From Subsaxibacter sp. CAU 1640 (GTDB taxonomy: Bacteria; Bacteroidota; Bacteroidia; Flavobacteriales; Flavobacteriaceae): DNA of 64,000 nt. Shown one piece after another: positions 25,342 to 34,748 of this stretch; position 1 is the first letter of the stretch; every line of letters begins with the position of its first letter. The stretch is taken from NCBI RefSeq assembly GCF_023156585.1, contig NZ_JALNMI010000001.1:248001-312000 (forward strand), read 5' to 3'. The notes beneath the pieces are model-generated. The model was given only the letters and a program-made list of their open reading frames with translations. It made no database searches and had not been told where the DNA came from. A program made the position numbers and the translations under genes.

Positions 25342-28300
25342 CTATCCTACGATGTTGACAATTTTCCCAGGAACGATAATCACTTTTTTAGGTGTTCGCC
25401 CTTGTAATTGCTCTTGTGTTTTTTCGTGCGCCATCACCGCTTTCTCAATTTCGTCATTGCTTAAATCCAATGGCAATTCCATCGTGAACTTCATTTTACC
25501 ATTAAATGAAATTGGATAATTCTTGCTGCTTTCTACCAGATATTTCTCTTCAAACTTTGGAAAAAGCGCCGTGGAAATGGATTCATTATGACCCAATTGA
25601 CTCCACAATTCTTCAGCAATATGAGGTGCATACGGCGAAATCAAAACCAATAATGGTTCCAAAATCTCTCGGCTGGTACACTTTTGAGCCGTTAGTTCAT
25701 TGCAGGCAATCATAAAGGTTGACACCGAGGTGTTGAATGAAAAGTTGTCAATGTCTTCCCCTACTTTTTTGATGGTTTTGTGCAAGGTTTTTAAGTTGTC
25801 CGCTGTTGGTTGTGCATCCGTCACGTTCAAACCATTTTCGCCCACGTACAACTTCCATAGCTTTTTAAGAAAACCGTGAACACCAGTGATTCCAGCAGTA
25901 TTCCAAGGCTTGTATTGCTCCAAGGGTCCAAGGAACATTTCGTACAAACGCAAACTGTCGGCTCCATATTCTTCGCAGATTTGGTCTGGATTGACGACAT
26001 TATATTTGGATTTGGACATTTTTTCTGGCTCCCGATCAACAAAAAACGAGCTACCAGACTTCAAAAACTCTGAATTACTAAAATCCACCCTCCAATTTTC
26101 AAAGGCTTCTATATCTAATTTGTTTGACGAATCTACAAAAGAAACATCTACGTGCACTTTTGAAACAGTAAAGCCTATACCTTCAATCACTTTGGACATA
26201 TCCTTAAAATGACTTTTCAAAGCCTGATAAATATCCGGCATATAAGTATGTAGCGTTCCCCTATCTTCAACAGGAATCAAATCTTTAAATGGATGATTTT
26301 CTACCAATTCATATGAAGCAAAGATTTTATTATTATAAATTTCAATAAAAGAATTTATTCTTGATTTTTCTGCTTCGGTAAAGTCATTTCCAGTAATTAC
26401 ATTCGCTAAATGGTCTGAATGATTTTCTAACTTTAATCTATAAACAAACGCACTCGTTCCCAAAATCATCCCTTGGTTAATCAATTTTTTGGCAAACTCC
26501 TCAACTGGCACCAATCCTTTATCGAACATAAACTTTTGCCAAAAACGTGCGTACAATAAATGACCTGTCGCGTGCTCGCTTCCACCAATGTATAAATCAA
26601 CCTGCTTCCAATAATTGACAGCTTCTTGAGAAAAGATTTCTGCATCATTATGTGGGTCCATATAGCGGTTGAAGTATTGCGAACTTCCCGCCCAACCTGG
26701 CATTGTATTCAATTCCAGCGGAAACACATTTTTATGGTTAATCAAATCATTTGAAACCACTGAATTGCTTTCGGTATCCCAAGCCCAAACGTTAGCGTTA
26801 CCCAAAGGTGGTTCACCAGTTTCGGTTGGCAAATATTTTTCAACCTCTGGAAGCTTGATTGGCAAGTGCTTCGCATCAATCATTTGCGGCATACCGTTGA
26901 CATAATACACTGGAAACGGCTCGCCCCAATAGCGCTGGCGACTGAAAACAGCATCGCGCAAACGGTAATTGGTTTTTCCTTTGCCTTGTCCTAACTTTTC
27001 GAGTTCGTCTATCGCTTTTTTGGTCGCTTCTTTATAATTCAACCCATCAAGAAAAGCGCTATTCGTTATGACGGTTTTTTCTTTATCTGAAAATGCTTCT
27101 TCGCTGATGTCAACGCCTTCAAAAATATTCGGAATTGGCAAGTCAAAATGCTTTGCAAAGTCATAATCACGTTGGTCGCCACAAGGCACAGACATCACGG
27201 CGCCAGTTCCGTAGCCAGCCAACACATAATCGCCTATCCAAATAGGAATAGGCTTTTTTGTAAAAGGATGCTCGGCGTAAGCGCCTGTAAAGACACCTGT
27301 AATGGTTTTGACATCTGCCATTCGGTCGCGCTCGCTACGTTTTGCGGTCGCTTCGATATAGGCTTCCACCTCTGATTTTTGTTCAGGTGTTGTAATATCT
27401 GAAACCAAATCGTGTTCTGGCGCCAGCACCATAAACGATACACCGAAAATCGTATCAGGGCGTGTGGTAAACACTTCTATGGTTGCAGACTCTTGACTGC
27501 TACTTGTTGGTCTGACATTAAAACTAACGCTCGCTCCTACGGATTTTCCAATCCAGTTGCGCTGGATTTCCTTTAAGGATTCTGTCCAGTCAAGCGCTTC
27601 TTTATTATAATCAATGCCGTTCAGCAAACGCTCGGCATACGCCGTAATACGCATACTCCATTGCGTCATTTTCTTGCGAATCACAGGATGTCCGCCACGT
27701 TCTGACACACCATTGACGATTTCATCATTCGCTAACACCGTCCCCAAAGCCGGACACCAATTGACTTCCGTTTCTGCCAAATAGGTCAAACGGTATTTTA
27801 ACAAGAGTTCCTGTTGCTTTTCCGAAGAAAACGATTGCCATTCTTCTGCTGAAAATTGAGGTGTATCATCGTCACAGGCTGCATCGACATTGGCATTTCC
27901 TTCAAAAGCAAAAATCGATTTCAAAGTTTCAATTGATTCAGCTTTGTTGGATTTATTGTTGTACCACGATTCAAACAATTGGATGAAAATCCATTGTGTC
28001 CATTTGTAATAACTCGGGTCAGATGTTCGCACTTCACGACTCCAATCAAACGAAAAACCAATTTGGTCCAACTGACGACGATACGTTTTTATGTTTTCTT
28101 CTGTCGTTACCGCAGGATGCTGCCCTGTTTGAATGGCATATTGTTCCGCAGGCAATCCAAAACTATCATAACCTTGTGGATGCAAAACGTTGAATCCTTT
28201 ATGGCGTTTGTATCGTGCATAAATATCCGAAGCAATATAACCTAGCGGATGCCCTACGTGCAAACCTGCACCACTTGGATACGGAAACATATCCAGCACA

Positions 28301-28401
28301 TAATATTTTGGCTTATCGCTATGGTTTGAGGCTTTGAAAGTTTCGTTTTCTGCCCAATATTTTTGCCATTTGGCTTCTATCTCGTTGAAATTGTAAGTCA
28401 T
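25342..28401 (-). CDS. leuS: Leucyl-tRNA synthetase with an atypical insertion
   Basis: This 1019-residue class I synthetase charges tRNA-Leu. It has the HIGH-like HVGH (48-51), the editing domain (about 300-480, with TTRPDTIFG), the catalytic motif KMSKS (794-798) and a C-terminal anticodon-binding region. Family members in flavobacteria are, as I recall, nearer 930 residues. The excess lies mainly between the catalytic core and KMSKS, about residues 658-745, encoded by DNA clearly richer in A+T than its flanks. The insertion lies between conserved blocks (QGMILGTSAFVYRL and VHVDVSFVDSS), so the frame is intact. It is followed by DUF6370. Confidence 0.95.
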   Translation of the reverse strand: MTYNFNEIEAKWQKYWAENETFKASNHSDKPKYYVLDMFPYPSGAGLHVGHPLGYIASDIYARYKRHKGFNVLHPQGYDSFGLPAEQYAIQTGQHPAVTTEENIKTYRRQLDQIGFSFDWSREVRTSDPSYYKWTQWIFIQLFESWYNNKSNKAESIETLKSIFAFEGNANVDAACDDDTPQFSAEEWQSFSSEKQQELLLKYRLTYLAETEVNWCPALGTVLANDEIVNGVSERGGHPVIRKKMTQWSMRITAYAERLLNGIDYNKEALDWTESLKEIQRNWIGKSVGASVSFNVRPTSSSQESATIEVFTTRPDTIFGVSFMVLAPEHDLVSDITTPEQKSEVEAYIEATAKRSERDRMADVKTITGVFTGAYAEHPFTKKPIPIWIGDYVLAGYGTGAVMSVPCGDQRDYDFAKHFDLPIPNIFEGVDISEEAFSDKEKTVITNSAFLDGLNYKEATKKAIDELEKLGQGKGKTNYRLRDAVFSRQRYWGEPFPVYYVNGMPQMIDAKHLPIKLPEVEKYLPTETGEPPLGNANVWAWDTESNSVVSNDLINHKNVFPLELNTMPGWAGSSQYFNRYMDPHNDAEIFSQEAVNYWKQVDLYIGGSEHATGHLLYARFWQKFMFDKGLVPVEEFAKKLINQGMILGTSAFVYRLKLENHSDHLANVITGNDFTEAEKSRINSFIEIYNNKIFASYELVENHPFKDLIPVEDRGTLHTYMPDIYQALKSHFKDMSKVIEGIGFTVSKVHVDVSFVDSSNKLDIEAFENWRVDFSNSEFLKSGSSFFVDREPEKMSKSKYNVVNPDQICEEYGADSLRLYEMFLGPLEQYKPWNTAGITGVHGFLKKLWKLYVGENGLNVTDAQPTADNLKTLHKTIKKVGEDIDNFSFNTSVSTFMIACNELTAQKCTSREILEPLLVLISPYAPHIAEELWSQLGHNESISTALFPKFEEKYLVESSKNYPISFNGKMKFTMELPLDLSNDEIEKAVMAHEKTQEQLQGRTPKKVIIVPGKIVNIVG

Positions 28402-28451
28402 AATAATGCCTGCGAAAGCAGGTATCTTTTTAAATTTTTATTATATACATA

Positions 28452-28476
28452 GTTCTCGACTGCGCTCGAACAGACA
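28452..28476. repeat. REP-like half-element
   Basis: The sequence GTTCTCGACTGCGCTCGAAC followed by AGACA repeats one arm of the element at 22109-22182. It lies upstream of leuS, about 51 bp before its ATG. Confidence 0.65.
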
Positions 28477-28492
28477 GAAATGATGCTTGATT

Positions 28493-28557
28493 TCTCGCAA
28501 AGGCGCAAAGATGCAAAGAAGTATAGAAAACTTTGTGTCTTTGCGACTCTGCGAGCC
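28493..28557. repeat. Long imperfect inverted repeat (REP-like)
   Basis: The arms CTCGCAAAGGCGCAAAGATG and TGTCTTTGCGACTCTGCGAG are imperfect inverted copies that could form a long hairpin. I recall very similar CTCGCAAAGACGCAAAG elements in Bacteroidetes intergenic DNA. Confidence 0.65.
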
Positions 28558-28666
28558 TTTAAAACGGCAAATTTAAGCTTATTATAACAATGTTGAAAGT
28601 TTAAACGTTGTAAACCTAAACAGAATAGATTTCTTTTATATTTTTACAGCATCAACTAATTTTTCC

Positions 28667-29545
28667 ATGAGTTCATCCTTTGATAGATATCAAAAACGCA
28701 AGTTAATCTCCTCTTATTTTTCTGTTGTCATCAGCATTGCATTGGTGCTTTTTTTATTGGGTTGCCTTGGCTTGTTGGTTCTCAATGCCAAAAAAATCGC
28801 TGACCATTTCAAGGAGCAGGTGGTAATGACTATTTATCTGAATGATACTGCCAAAGAAGTTGAGGTCAACCAACTAGAGAAAAGTTTGGCAATGGCAGAA
28901 TACACCAAGAGTACGCATTATGTGTCCAAAGAAGAGGCTGCCGAATCCATGAAGGCAGAATCTGGTGAAGATTTTATGGATTTTATTGGCTATAATCCAT
29001 TGCAAAATTCTATTGATGTGCATTTAAAGGCTGATTTCGTCACAACAGAAACCTTGGAAGGCATCACAGAGGAACTATCAGATAAAAAGTTTATTGAAGA
29101 AATCCGTTATGACAATGATTTGGTGGAATTGATGAACGACAACGTCAAGAAAATCACATTTTGGGTCTTGGTCATCAGTGCTATTTTCACCTTGATTGCT
29201 GTGTTGCTCATCAACAGTTCCATTCGCTTGGCAGTATATAGCAAACGTTTTATTATCAAGACGATGCAGATGGTGGGCGCTACAAAATCCTTTATCAGAA
29301 GGCCATTCGTATTTAAAAGCGTACAACTGGGCATCATTGGTTCTATTGTGGCGATGATAGGGATGGCTATTGTGCTGTATTATCTTAACCAAACATTTCC
29401 AGAATTGGAATTGGCGAAAAATCCAGTATTGTTGACAGGATTGTTTGTAGGCATCTTTGCCTTGGGAATTTTAATTACTTGGGTCAGTACTTTTATTGCA
29501 ACCCAACGTTTCTTGAATTTGAAGACGGATGCACTGTATTATTAG
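28667..29545 (+). CDS. ftsX: FtsX-like cell division permease
   Basis: A 292-residue membrane protein with an N-terminal transmembrane segment (about 22-44), a periplasmic domain of about 110 residues and three further transmembrane segments. FtsX with FtsE forms an ABC-like complex at the septum that activates peptidoglycan hydrolases. The motif INSSIRLAVYSKRFIIKTMQMVGATKSFIRRPF is typical. ftsE is not adjacent, which is usual in Bacteroidetes. It heads the ftsX-DUF3098-uppP-truB cluster. Confidence 0.92.
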   Translation: MSSSFDRYQKRKLISSYFSVVISIALVLFLLGCLGLLVLNAKKIADHFKEQVVMTIYLNDTAKEVEVNQLEKSLAMAEYTKSTHYVSKEEAAESMKAESGEDFMDFIGYNPLQNSIDVHLKADFVTTETLEGITEELSDKKFIEEIRYDNDLVELMNDNVKKITFWVLVISAIFTLIAVLLINSSIRLAVYSKRFIIKTMQMVGATKSFIRRPFVFKSVQLGIIGSIVAMIGMAIVLYYLNQTFPELELAKNPVLLTGLFVGIFALGILITWVSTFIATQRFLNLKTDALYY

Positions 29546-29570
29546 TAGAAAAATATTGAGAAACTATTTT

Positions 29571-30680
29571 TTGAAAAACATATCAATTACATCATTGGCT
29601 GTCATATTACTTGTAAGTTGCAAAGAAAAAGAGACGGTTGATATCCACTACATATCTGAAAAATTTTACGAAAATGTTGAATCTATAGAAAAGATACAAT
29701 ATTATGTTCAGAGTAAAATGACATTTACTGATGGAAATGTGTCAGAAAATGTTGGTTTTGCAATAATTGAAAGAGAACCCAATGACACCATTTTTGGATT
29801 TTCATTTTACGGAATAAAAACGAATAACAACAAATCAACGATATACAAAAACGGTTTAGGGTTCTTAATTTCAAATAACGAAAACAATTTTAGACAAGTT
29901 AAAGCAGAGCATTCACTTTTAGATAGGTATGGTGGGCCAATGGTGTATAGAGACCTTTTTAAACTGGATAGAATTTACAAAAGTGTAAATATTACTGAAA
30001 CTGAAAATAGCTTTATTCTGAATTTTGTATTCGAAGATGATTTGAAAAATAAAATAACCAATAAAACTAAACAGCTAGAATTAAGTAAGTATACATTTTT
30101 ACCAAGAAAAATAGTTTATTCATCACAACCTGATTTTGGTAGTAGGAATGTGGCAATCTATGATTTTGACAATTTTAAAATCAATCAAGATGTTGATAAA
30201 AGCATAAGTGAATTCATTCAGGGCCTAAATCAATACGAGCTACTGAAAGAAGAAGAGGCTACACCCAACCATCTTTTAAATAAAAAATTACCCTTAATTT
30301 CTTTGAAAAACTTGCTTGATGAAAATGAAACTGTTGAAATAGAAACAGGCAAAATTACTTTGATTGATTTTTGGGAAGTCTGGTGCAGTCCTTGTATTGC
30401 CTCATTTCCTAAAGTTGAAAATCTTAAAAACACATTTTCTTCCGATTTGAATATCGTTGGAATAGTTTCAGATAACAAAGAAAACGCGATAAAATTAGTT
30501 AAACATAAAGGAACTACATTTTTGAATTTAATTGGAAATAAGGAGCTATATAAAGCATTTAGCCTGGATAATGGTTTACCAAGATATTTTTTGATTGATT
30601 CAAACGGAATAATTCAAAAAGAATATCACGGATTTTCATCTCAAATTGAGAAAGATATCCGGGAGCTAATTCAAAAATAA
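29571..30680 (+). CDS. TlpA-like thioredoxin-domain lipoprotein
   Basis: A lipoprotein of about 369 residues. I prefer the TTG at 29571, which yields a good signal peptide (ISITSLAVILLVSC lipobox); the ATG at 29529 would extend it and overlap ftsX by 17 bp. The N-terminal 230 residues have no recognised family, and the C-terminal domain is thioredoxin-like with the redox motif WCSPC (residues 285-289 when counted from 29529). A periplasmic thiol-disulfide role is inferred. It sits between ftsX and DUF3098, which are normally adjacent, and is more AT-rich than its neighbours. Confidence 0.82.
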   Translation: MKNISITSLAVILLVSCKEKETVDIHYISEKFYENVESIEKIQYYVQSKMTFTDGNVSENVGFAIIEREPNDTIFGFSFYGIKTNNNKSTIYKNGLGFLISNNENNFRQVKAEHSLLDRYGGPMVYRDLFKLDRIYKSVNITETENSFILNFVFEDDLKNKITNKTKQLELSKYTFLPRKIVYSSQPDFGSRNVAIYDFDNFKINQDVDKSISEFIQGLNQYELLKEEEATPNHLLNKKLPLISLKNLLDENETVEIETGKITLIDFWEVWCSPCIASFPKVENLKNTFSSDLNIVGIVSDNKENAIKLVKHKGTTFLNLIGNKELYKAFSLDNGLPRYFLIDSNGIIQKEYHGFSSQIEKDIRELIQK

Positions 30681-30718
30681 ATCCCTTACTTTGCAACGTC
30701 CTTTTTAAAATAAAATCA

Positions 30719-30988
30719 ATGGGAGAAAAAAAACGAAAAGAAGAAGCCAAAAACAATTTCATCTTCAGAAAAAGAAATTATAAGTTTATGCTGATAGGTC
30801 TCGGATTTATTGCCCTTGGCTTTATATTGATGGCTGGCGGTGGCAGTGACGACCCTAACGTTTTTGACGAATCCATTTTCCATTGGAGGCGAATCAGATT
30901 GGCACCCACACTTGTGTTGATTGGTTTTGGTATTGAGGTTTTTGCCATATTGTTGAATCCAGACAAAGAAAACAATTCCAAATCTTAA
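30719..30988 (+). CDS. DUF3098 membrane protein
   Basis: An 89-residue protein with a basic N-terminus and two transmembrane segments (about 24-44 and 60-80). The motif FIFRKRNYKFMLIGLGFIA and the GGGSDDPNVFDESIFHWRRI loop define DUF3098. Function is unknown, but the family travels with ftsX and uppP in Bacteroidetes, suggesting a link to envelope growth. It is cotranscribed with the downstream uppP. Confidence 0.9.
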   Translation: MGEKKRKEEAKNNFIFRKRNYKFMLIGLGFIALGFILMAGGGSDDPNVFDESIFHWRRIRLAPTLVLIGFGIEVFAILLNPDKENNSKS

Positions 30989-31061
30989 AATTCCAAACTC
31001 CAAAAAAAATGAACCAAAACCCATTTGGAATTTGGCATTTGTTTTTTGAAAATTCAATCAT

Positions 31062-31859
31062 ATGGACGTTATTGATTCAATAATTCTCGGAATTATTCAA
31101 GGCCTTACAGAGTTTTTACCTGTGTCTTCCAGTGGGCATCTTGAAATTGGCAAAGCGATTTTAGGCGACCATTCTGTTCCCAAAGAAAGTTTACTTTTTA
31201 CGGTGGTATTGCACTTTGCCACTGCTTTGAGCACCTTGGTGGTGTTTAGAAAAGATATATGGAGCATTCTACAAGGAATTTTTAAGTTTGAATGGAATGA
31301 CGATGTGCAATTGGCAGCAAAAATTATCGTTTCGATGATTCCTGCGGTGATTGTCGGTTTGTTGTTTGAAGAACAATTAGAATCGCTCTTTGGTGGAAAT
31401 ATTCTCTTGGTAGGCTTTATGCTTTTGGTCACAGCAGCCTTGCTGTTCTTGGCCGACAAAGCAAAGGATACCGACAAAAAAGTCAGTTTTGGCAATGCTT
31501 TTGTCATTGGTATTTCACAAGCTATTGCGATGCTTCCTGGTATTTCCCGTTCGGGAGCGACCATTTCGACCTCTGTATTGCTAGGAAACGACAAAAGCAA
31601 GGCAGCACGATTTTCATTTTTGATGGTAGTGCCATTAATCTTCGGAAAAATTGCAAAAGACCTATTAAGTGGCGAATTGACGTATGAAAGCACTAACTTT
31701 TTACCAATTTCCATTGGTTTTATAGCTGCTTTTGTATCTGGATTATTTGCCTGTACGTGGATGATTAAACTTGTCAAACGCAGCAAACTCACCTATTTCG
31801 CCGTGTATTGTGCCATTGTAGGTTTGGTTGCCATAGGCGTTTCACTTTATACCAATTGA
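31062..31859 (+). CDS. uppP: Undecaprenyl-diphosphatase
   Basis: A 265-residue integral membrane enzyme (BacA/UppP) that removes a phosphate from undecaprenyl diphosphate to recycle the lipid carrier for peptidoglycan and glycan synthesis. The catalytic motifs are GIIQGLTEFLPVSSSGH (10-26; Glu17 and the serine cluster) and LPGISRSGAT. Seven to eight hydrophobic segments are present. It ends 1 bp before the truB start. Confidence 0.95.
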   Translation: MDVIDSIILGIIQGLTEFLPVSSSGHLEIGKAILGDHSVPKESLLFTVVLHFATALSTLVVFRKDIWSILQGIFKFEWNDDVQLAAKIIVSMIPAVIVGLLFEEQLESLFGGNILLVGFMLLVTAALLFLADKAKDTDKKVSFGNAFVIGISQAIAMLPGISRSGATISTSVLLGNDKSKAARFSFLMVVPLIFGKIAKDLLSGELTYESTNFLPISIGFIAAFVSGLFACTWMIKLVKRSKLTYFAVYCAIVGLVAIGVSLYTN

Positions 31860-31860
31860 T

Positions 31861-32553
31861 GTGACGGCTGAAGACTATCTTTCTGGACAGGTATTATTGA
31901 TTGACAAGCCGTTGCAATGGACGTCTTTTCAAGTGGTGAATAAATTGCGATGGGAAATCAGACGTGCTTTTAACATCAAGAAAATCAAGGTTGGCCACGC
32001 AGGGACTTTGGACCCTTTAGCGACAGGCTTGTTGGTGATTTGCACAGGAAAGATGACCAAAAAGATTGATACCTTTCAGGCACAAATCAAGGAATATACA
32101 GGCACGATTGTTCTTGGAAGCACAACGCCATCTTATGATTTGGAAACAGATATTGACCAACTATATCCAACCGAGCACATTACAGAAGCACTTATTCTCG
32201 AAACCACAAAACAATTTATTGGCGACATTCAGCAATTTCCGCCCGTGTTTTCAGCCATCAAAAAAGATGGAAAGCGATTGTATGAATTCGCTCGTGCTGG
32301 TGAAGCGGTCGAAGTGAAGTCAAGAACCATTCACATTTCAGAATTTGAGATTACCAAGATTGATGGTACGAATGTCGATTTTAGGGTCGTTTGCAGCAAA
32401 GGTACCTACATTCGTTCTTTAGCGCACGACTTTGGAAAAGCTTTGAATTCTGGAGCGCATTTGTCTGCACTTCGCAGAACCAAAATTGGTGATTTCGATT
32501 TGTCCAACGCACTTTCACTTGAAGATTTTATTGCCAAGTTGCCTTCGGAATAA
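31861..32553 (+). CDS. truB: tRNA pseudouridine(55) synthase TruB
   Basis: This 230-residue enzyme makes pseudouridine 55 in the T-loop of tRNA. The catalytic aspartate is Asp51 in GHAGTLDPLATG, with IDKPLQWTSF at the N-terminus. It is shorter than Escherichia coli TruB, lacking most of the C-terminal PUA-like domain, as is usual in Bacteroidetes. The start is GTG, 1 bp after the uppP stop, so it is coupled to uppP. Confidence 0.93.
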   Translation: MTAEDYLSGQVLLIDKPLQWTSFQVVNKLRWEIRRAFNIKKIKVGHAGTLDPLATGLLVICTGKMTKKIDTFQAQIKEYTGTIVLGSTTPSYDLETDIDQLYPTEHITEALILETTKQFIGDIQQFPPVFSAIKKDGKRLYEFARAGEAVEVKSRTIHISEFEITKIDGTNVDFRVVCSKGTYIRSLAHDFGKALNSGAHLSALRRTKIGDFDLSNALSLEDFIAKLPSE

Positions 32554-32664
32554 TTTCTTAATCTTTCGTCAAATTTTAAGGAAATCACGCCGTTTTAATC
32601 TTTTTTCGTTAATTTACCGTATATAATAGTACCTAATTGACCCGAAAAAATCTTAAAACCTGCT

Positions 32665-33450
32665 TTGGAATTACTTGATAAACATAAAGCATTCCTCATC
32701 ACCATATTGATTATGGGTACGTTTATATTGACCTTATTCAACTTAAGTTTGATAAGCGAAGGCGAGCGTATGGCAGAAACCTATTATGAACTTCAACCTG
32801 AAAAAACGCCAGAAGAAAAGTTGCTAGAGCAATTGGCATTAAATGACCAGGCCGCTGCTCAATCTACCAATAAAGCCTTCAATGAGACTGACGAATTTAA
32901 AGAGATGATGAAAAACTTCAAGTCTTTAAGTTCGAATGATTTTGATAAAACGACAAAGCAAACCGAAACCGAAGAAACCGAAGAAGTTGAAGAGGTTACT
33001 GATGTAAAAACGACTGAAACAACAGCTGAATCTTCCATCAACGAAGACGAACTGTCGTCTTACAGCAAAATCAATAAAGTCATCTCAATGCGTTCTGCTG
33101 AAAAACGAAAATCGGCAGCTTCCAATGGGGATAATTCGTCCAATAAAGTGGGTGCCAATTCCTCTGCCAATCGCAACAGTAGTGTCAGTTATTCCTTAAA
33201 AGGCAGAAAAGACGAACACCTTCCACCACCTGTGTATTTATGTGAGGAAAACGGTAAAATCGTCATCAATATTTCTGTCAATTCTGATGGAAAAGTGGTC
33301 AGCACTTCTTTAAACAAAGCTGCATCAACCTCTACCAACGAATGTTTGATAGACAGTGCTTTGGAATATGCTAACGATGCGAGGTTTGACACTGCATCCA
33401 ATCCAAATCAGATTGGAACCATTACCTACATCTTTGTAGGCAAAAACTAA
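32665..33450 (+). CDS. TonB-like envelope protein
   Basis: A 261-residue protein starting at a TTG codon. It has a transmembrane segment near 12-32, a Glu/Thr/Lys-rich linker (about 90-135) and a C-terminal region (VYLCEENGKIVINISVNSDGKV, then IGTITYIFVG) resembling the TonB C-terminal fold. TonB links the proton motive force to outer-membrane receptors, but the usual ExbBD neighbours are absent here. The start is not certain. A member of the energy-transducer TonB group is the best call. Confidence 0.65.
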   Translation: MELLDKHKAFLITILIMGTFILTLFNLSLISEGERMAETYYELQPEKTPEEKLLEQLALNDQAAAQSTNKAFNETDEFKEMMKNFKSLSSNDFDKTTKQTETEETEEVEEVTDVKTTETTAESSINEDELSSYSKINKVISMRSAEKRKSAASNGDNSSNKVGANSSANRNSSVSYSLKGRKDEHLPPPVYLCEENGKIVINISVNSDGKVVSTSLNKAASTSTNECLIDSALEYANDARFDTASNPNQIGTITYIFVGKN

Positions 33451-34067
33451 ACTTTCAAGAGTTCTAATAGATCTTGAATGGTTGTATGACCTTTATCTTT
33501 GTTGTACCATAGTTGTAATTCTTCTTTGAATTCAGGCGTTAAAATGCCATACGTTTCTTTAAACTCATTGACCAACTGCGTTGCTATACTAGGTCTCGGT
33601 CCATAGGTATCAAGAACGTTTCCAGATGTATTATCAATCATAATCAGTTTTGGGATGGAACGGCCTCCATTGGTCAAAAACGCGTCCATAAGCGCCTCAT
33701 TTTCGTCTCTGTACACTAATTTCAAATCAATGTTATTTGAAAGCTCGGCAACTTTATTTACAAACGGTAGCACCTGTGCTGCATCGCCACACCAACTTTC
33801 GGTAAGCACCAACCAAGTTACATTTCCTTTAAATTTCGCAATACATTCTTTTACCTCATCTGATACTTTGATGGTCTTATCCCAACGCTTCATGCGTCGG
33901 TCATTTAACATAGTGTAATTAATCAACGCTTCTGTTTTGTTCGTACCTGATGTGTCGTCATTGTCCACAAAGTTCGAAACCTCGTCTCTGTATTGCGAAT
34001 AAGAGATTCCTTCGGTCAATCCTTCTTCTATGGCGGTTTGTGTGGTGATATCTTGTGTGAGTTCCAT
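33447..34067 (-). CDS. Thioredoxin-family protein with CGDA active-site motif
   Basis: A 206-residue cytoplasmic protein. It has a thioredoxin-fold pattern with VLTESWCGDAAQVLP (Cys93); the second cysteine of CxxC is replaced by Ala, so it probably does not act as a disulfide oxidoreductase. An RSIPKLIMID segment (cis-proline) supports the fold. In Bacteroidetes this group is annotated only as thioredoxin family protein. It overlaps the end of the TonB-like gene by 4 bp. Confidence 0.78.
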   Translation of the reverse strand: MELTQDITTQTAIEEGLTEGISYSQYRDEVSNFVDNDDTSGTNKTEALINYTMLNDRRMKRWDKTIKVSDEVKECIAKFKGNVTWLVLTESWCGDAAQVLPFVNKVAELSNNIDLKLVYRDENEALMDAFLTNGGRSIPKLIMIDNTSGNVLDTYGPRPSIATQLVNEFKETYGILTPEFKEELQLWYNKDKGHTTIQDLLELLKV

Positions 34068-34161
34068 GAGTGTTTTTAATTTGATGTAAATTTAAAGCTT
34101 ACTGACTGTTTTTTGGGTAACAGTTGTTACATTAGTAGCACAAATCAAAATACCTTACACT

Positions 34162-34725
34162 ATGGAAAAACACAGATGTGGTTGGTGCCTTGGCGACCCA
34201 ATTTATGAAGCGTATCACGATACCGAATGGGGTGTTCCGGTCAAAGATGATGATACTCTTTTTGAATTTTTGATTTTGGAAACCTTTCAGGCTGGTTTGA
34301 GCTGGATTACCATTTTGAGAAAACGAGACAATTTCAGAAAGGCATTTGATGAATTTGATTACAAAAAGATTGCCAACTACCAACAGGAAAAAATAGATAG
34401 TCTGCTTGAAGATGCTGGCATCATCCGAAACAAACTAAAAGTCAATGCAACGGTCACCAACGCAAAAGCCTTTATGGAAGTTCAGAAGGAGTTTGGAAGC
34501 TTTAGCAATTACATTTGGGGCTTTGTAGATGGCAAACCCATCAAAAATGCCTTGACCAATTACAAATCGGCACCACCAAAAACCGATTTGAGCGACGCTA
34601 TCAGCAAAGATTTAAAGAAACGAGGGTTTAAGTTCGTGGGCTCAACGGTCATTTATGCGCATATGCAAGCCACAGGAATGGTAAATGACCATGAGGTGAA
34701 TTGTTTTAGGTATAATGAAGTTTAG
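34162..34725 (+). CDS. tag: DNA-3-methyladenine glycosylase I
   Basis: This 187-residue DNA glycosylase removes 3-methyladenine from DNA. The CGWC motif near the N-terminus and a C-terminal NDHEVNCF stretch provide the zinc ligands; ETFQAGLSWITILRKRDNFRKAF is a family signature. Length is normal. The AraC-type gene begins 23 bp downstream, so cotranscription is possible. Confidence 0.94.
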   Translation: MEKHRCGWCLGDPIYEAYHDTEWGVPVKDDDTLFEFLILETFQAGLSWITILRKRDNFRKAFDEFDYKKIANYQQEKIDSLLEDAGIIRNKLKVNATVTNAKAFMEVQKEFGSFSNYIWGFVDGKPIKNALTNYKSAPPKTDLSDAISKDLKKRGFKFVGSTVIYAHMQATGMVNDHEVNCFRYNEV

Positions 34726-34748
34726 TGATAGCCCTTTAAAATTTATAA

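Noticed and set aside
31097-31792. 231-residue minus-strand frame opposite uppP
   Set aside because: Shadow frame of a conserved membrane-enzyme gene with low complexity and no family.
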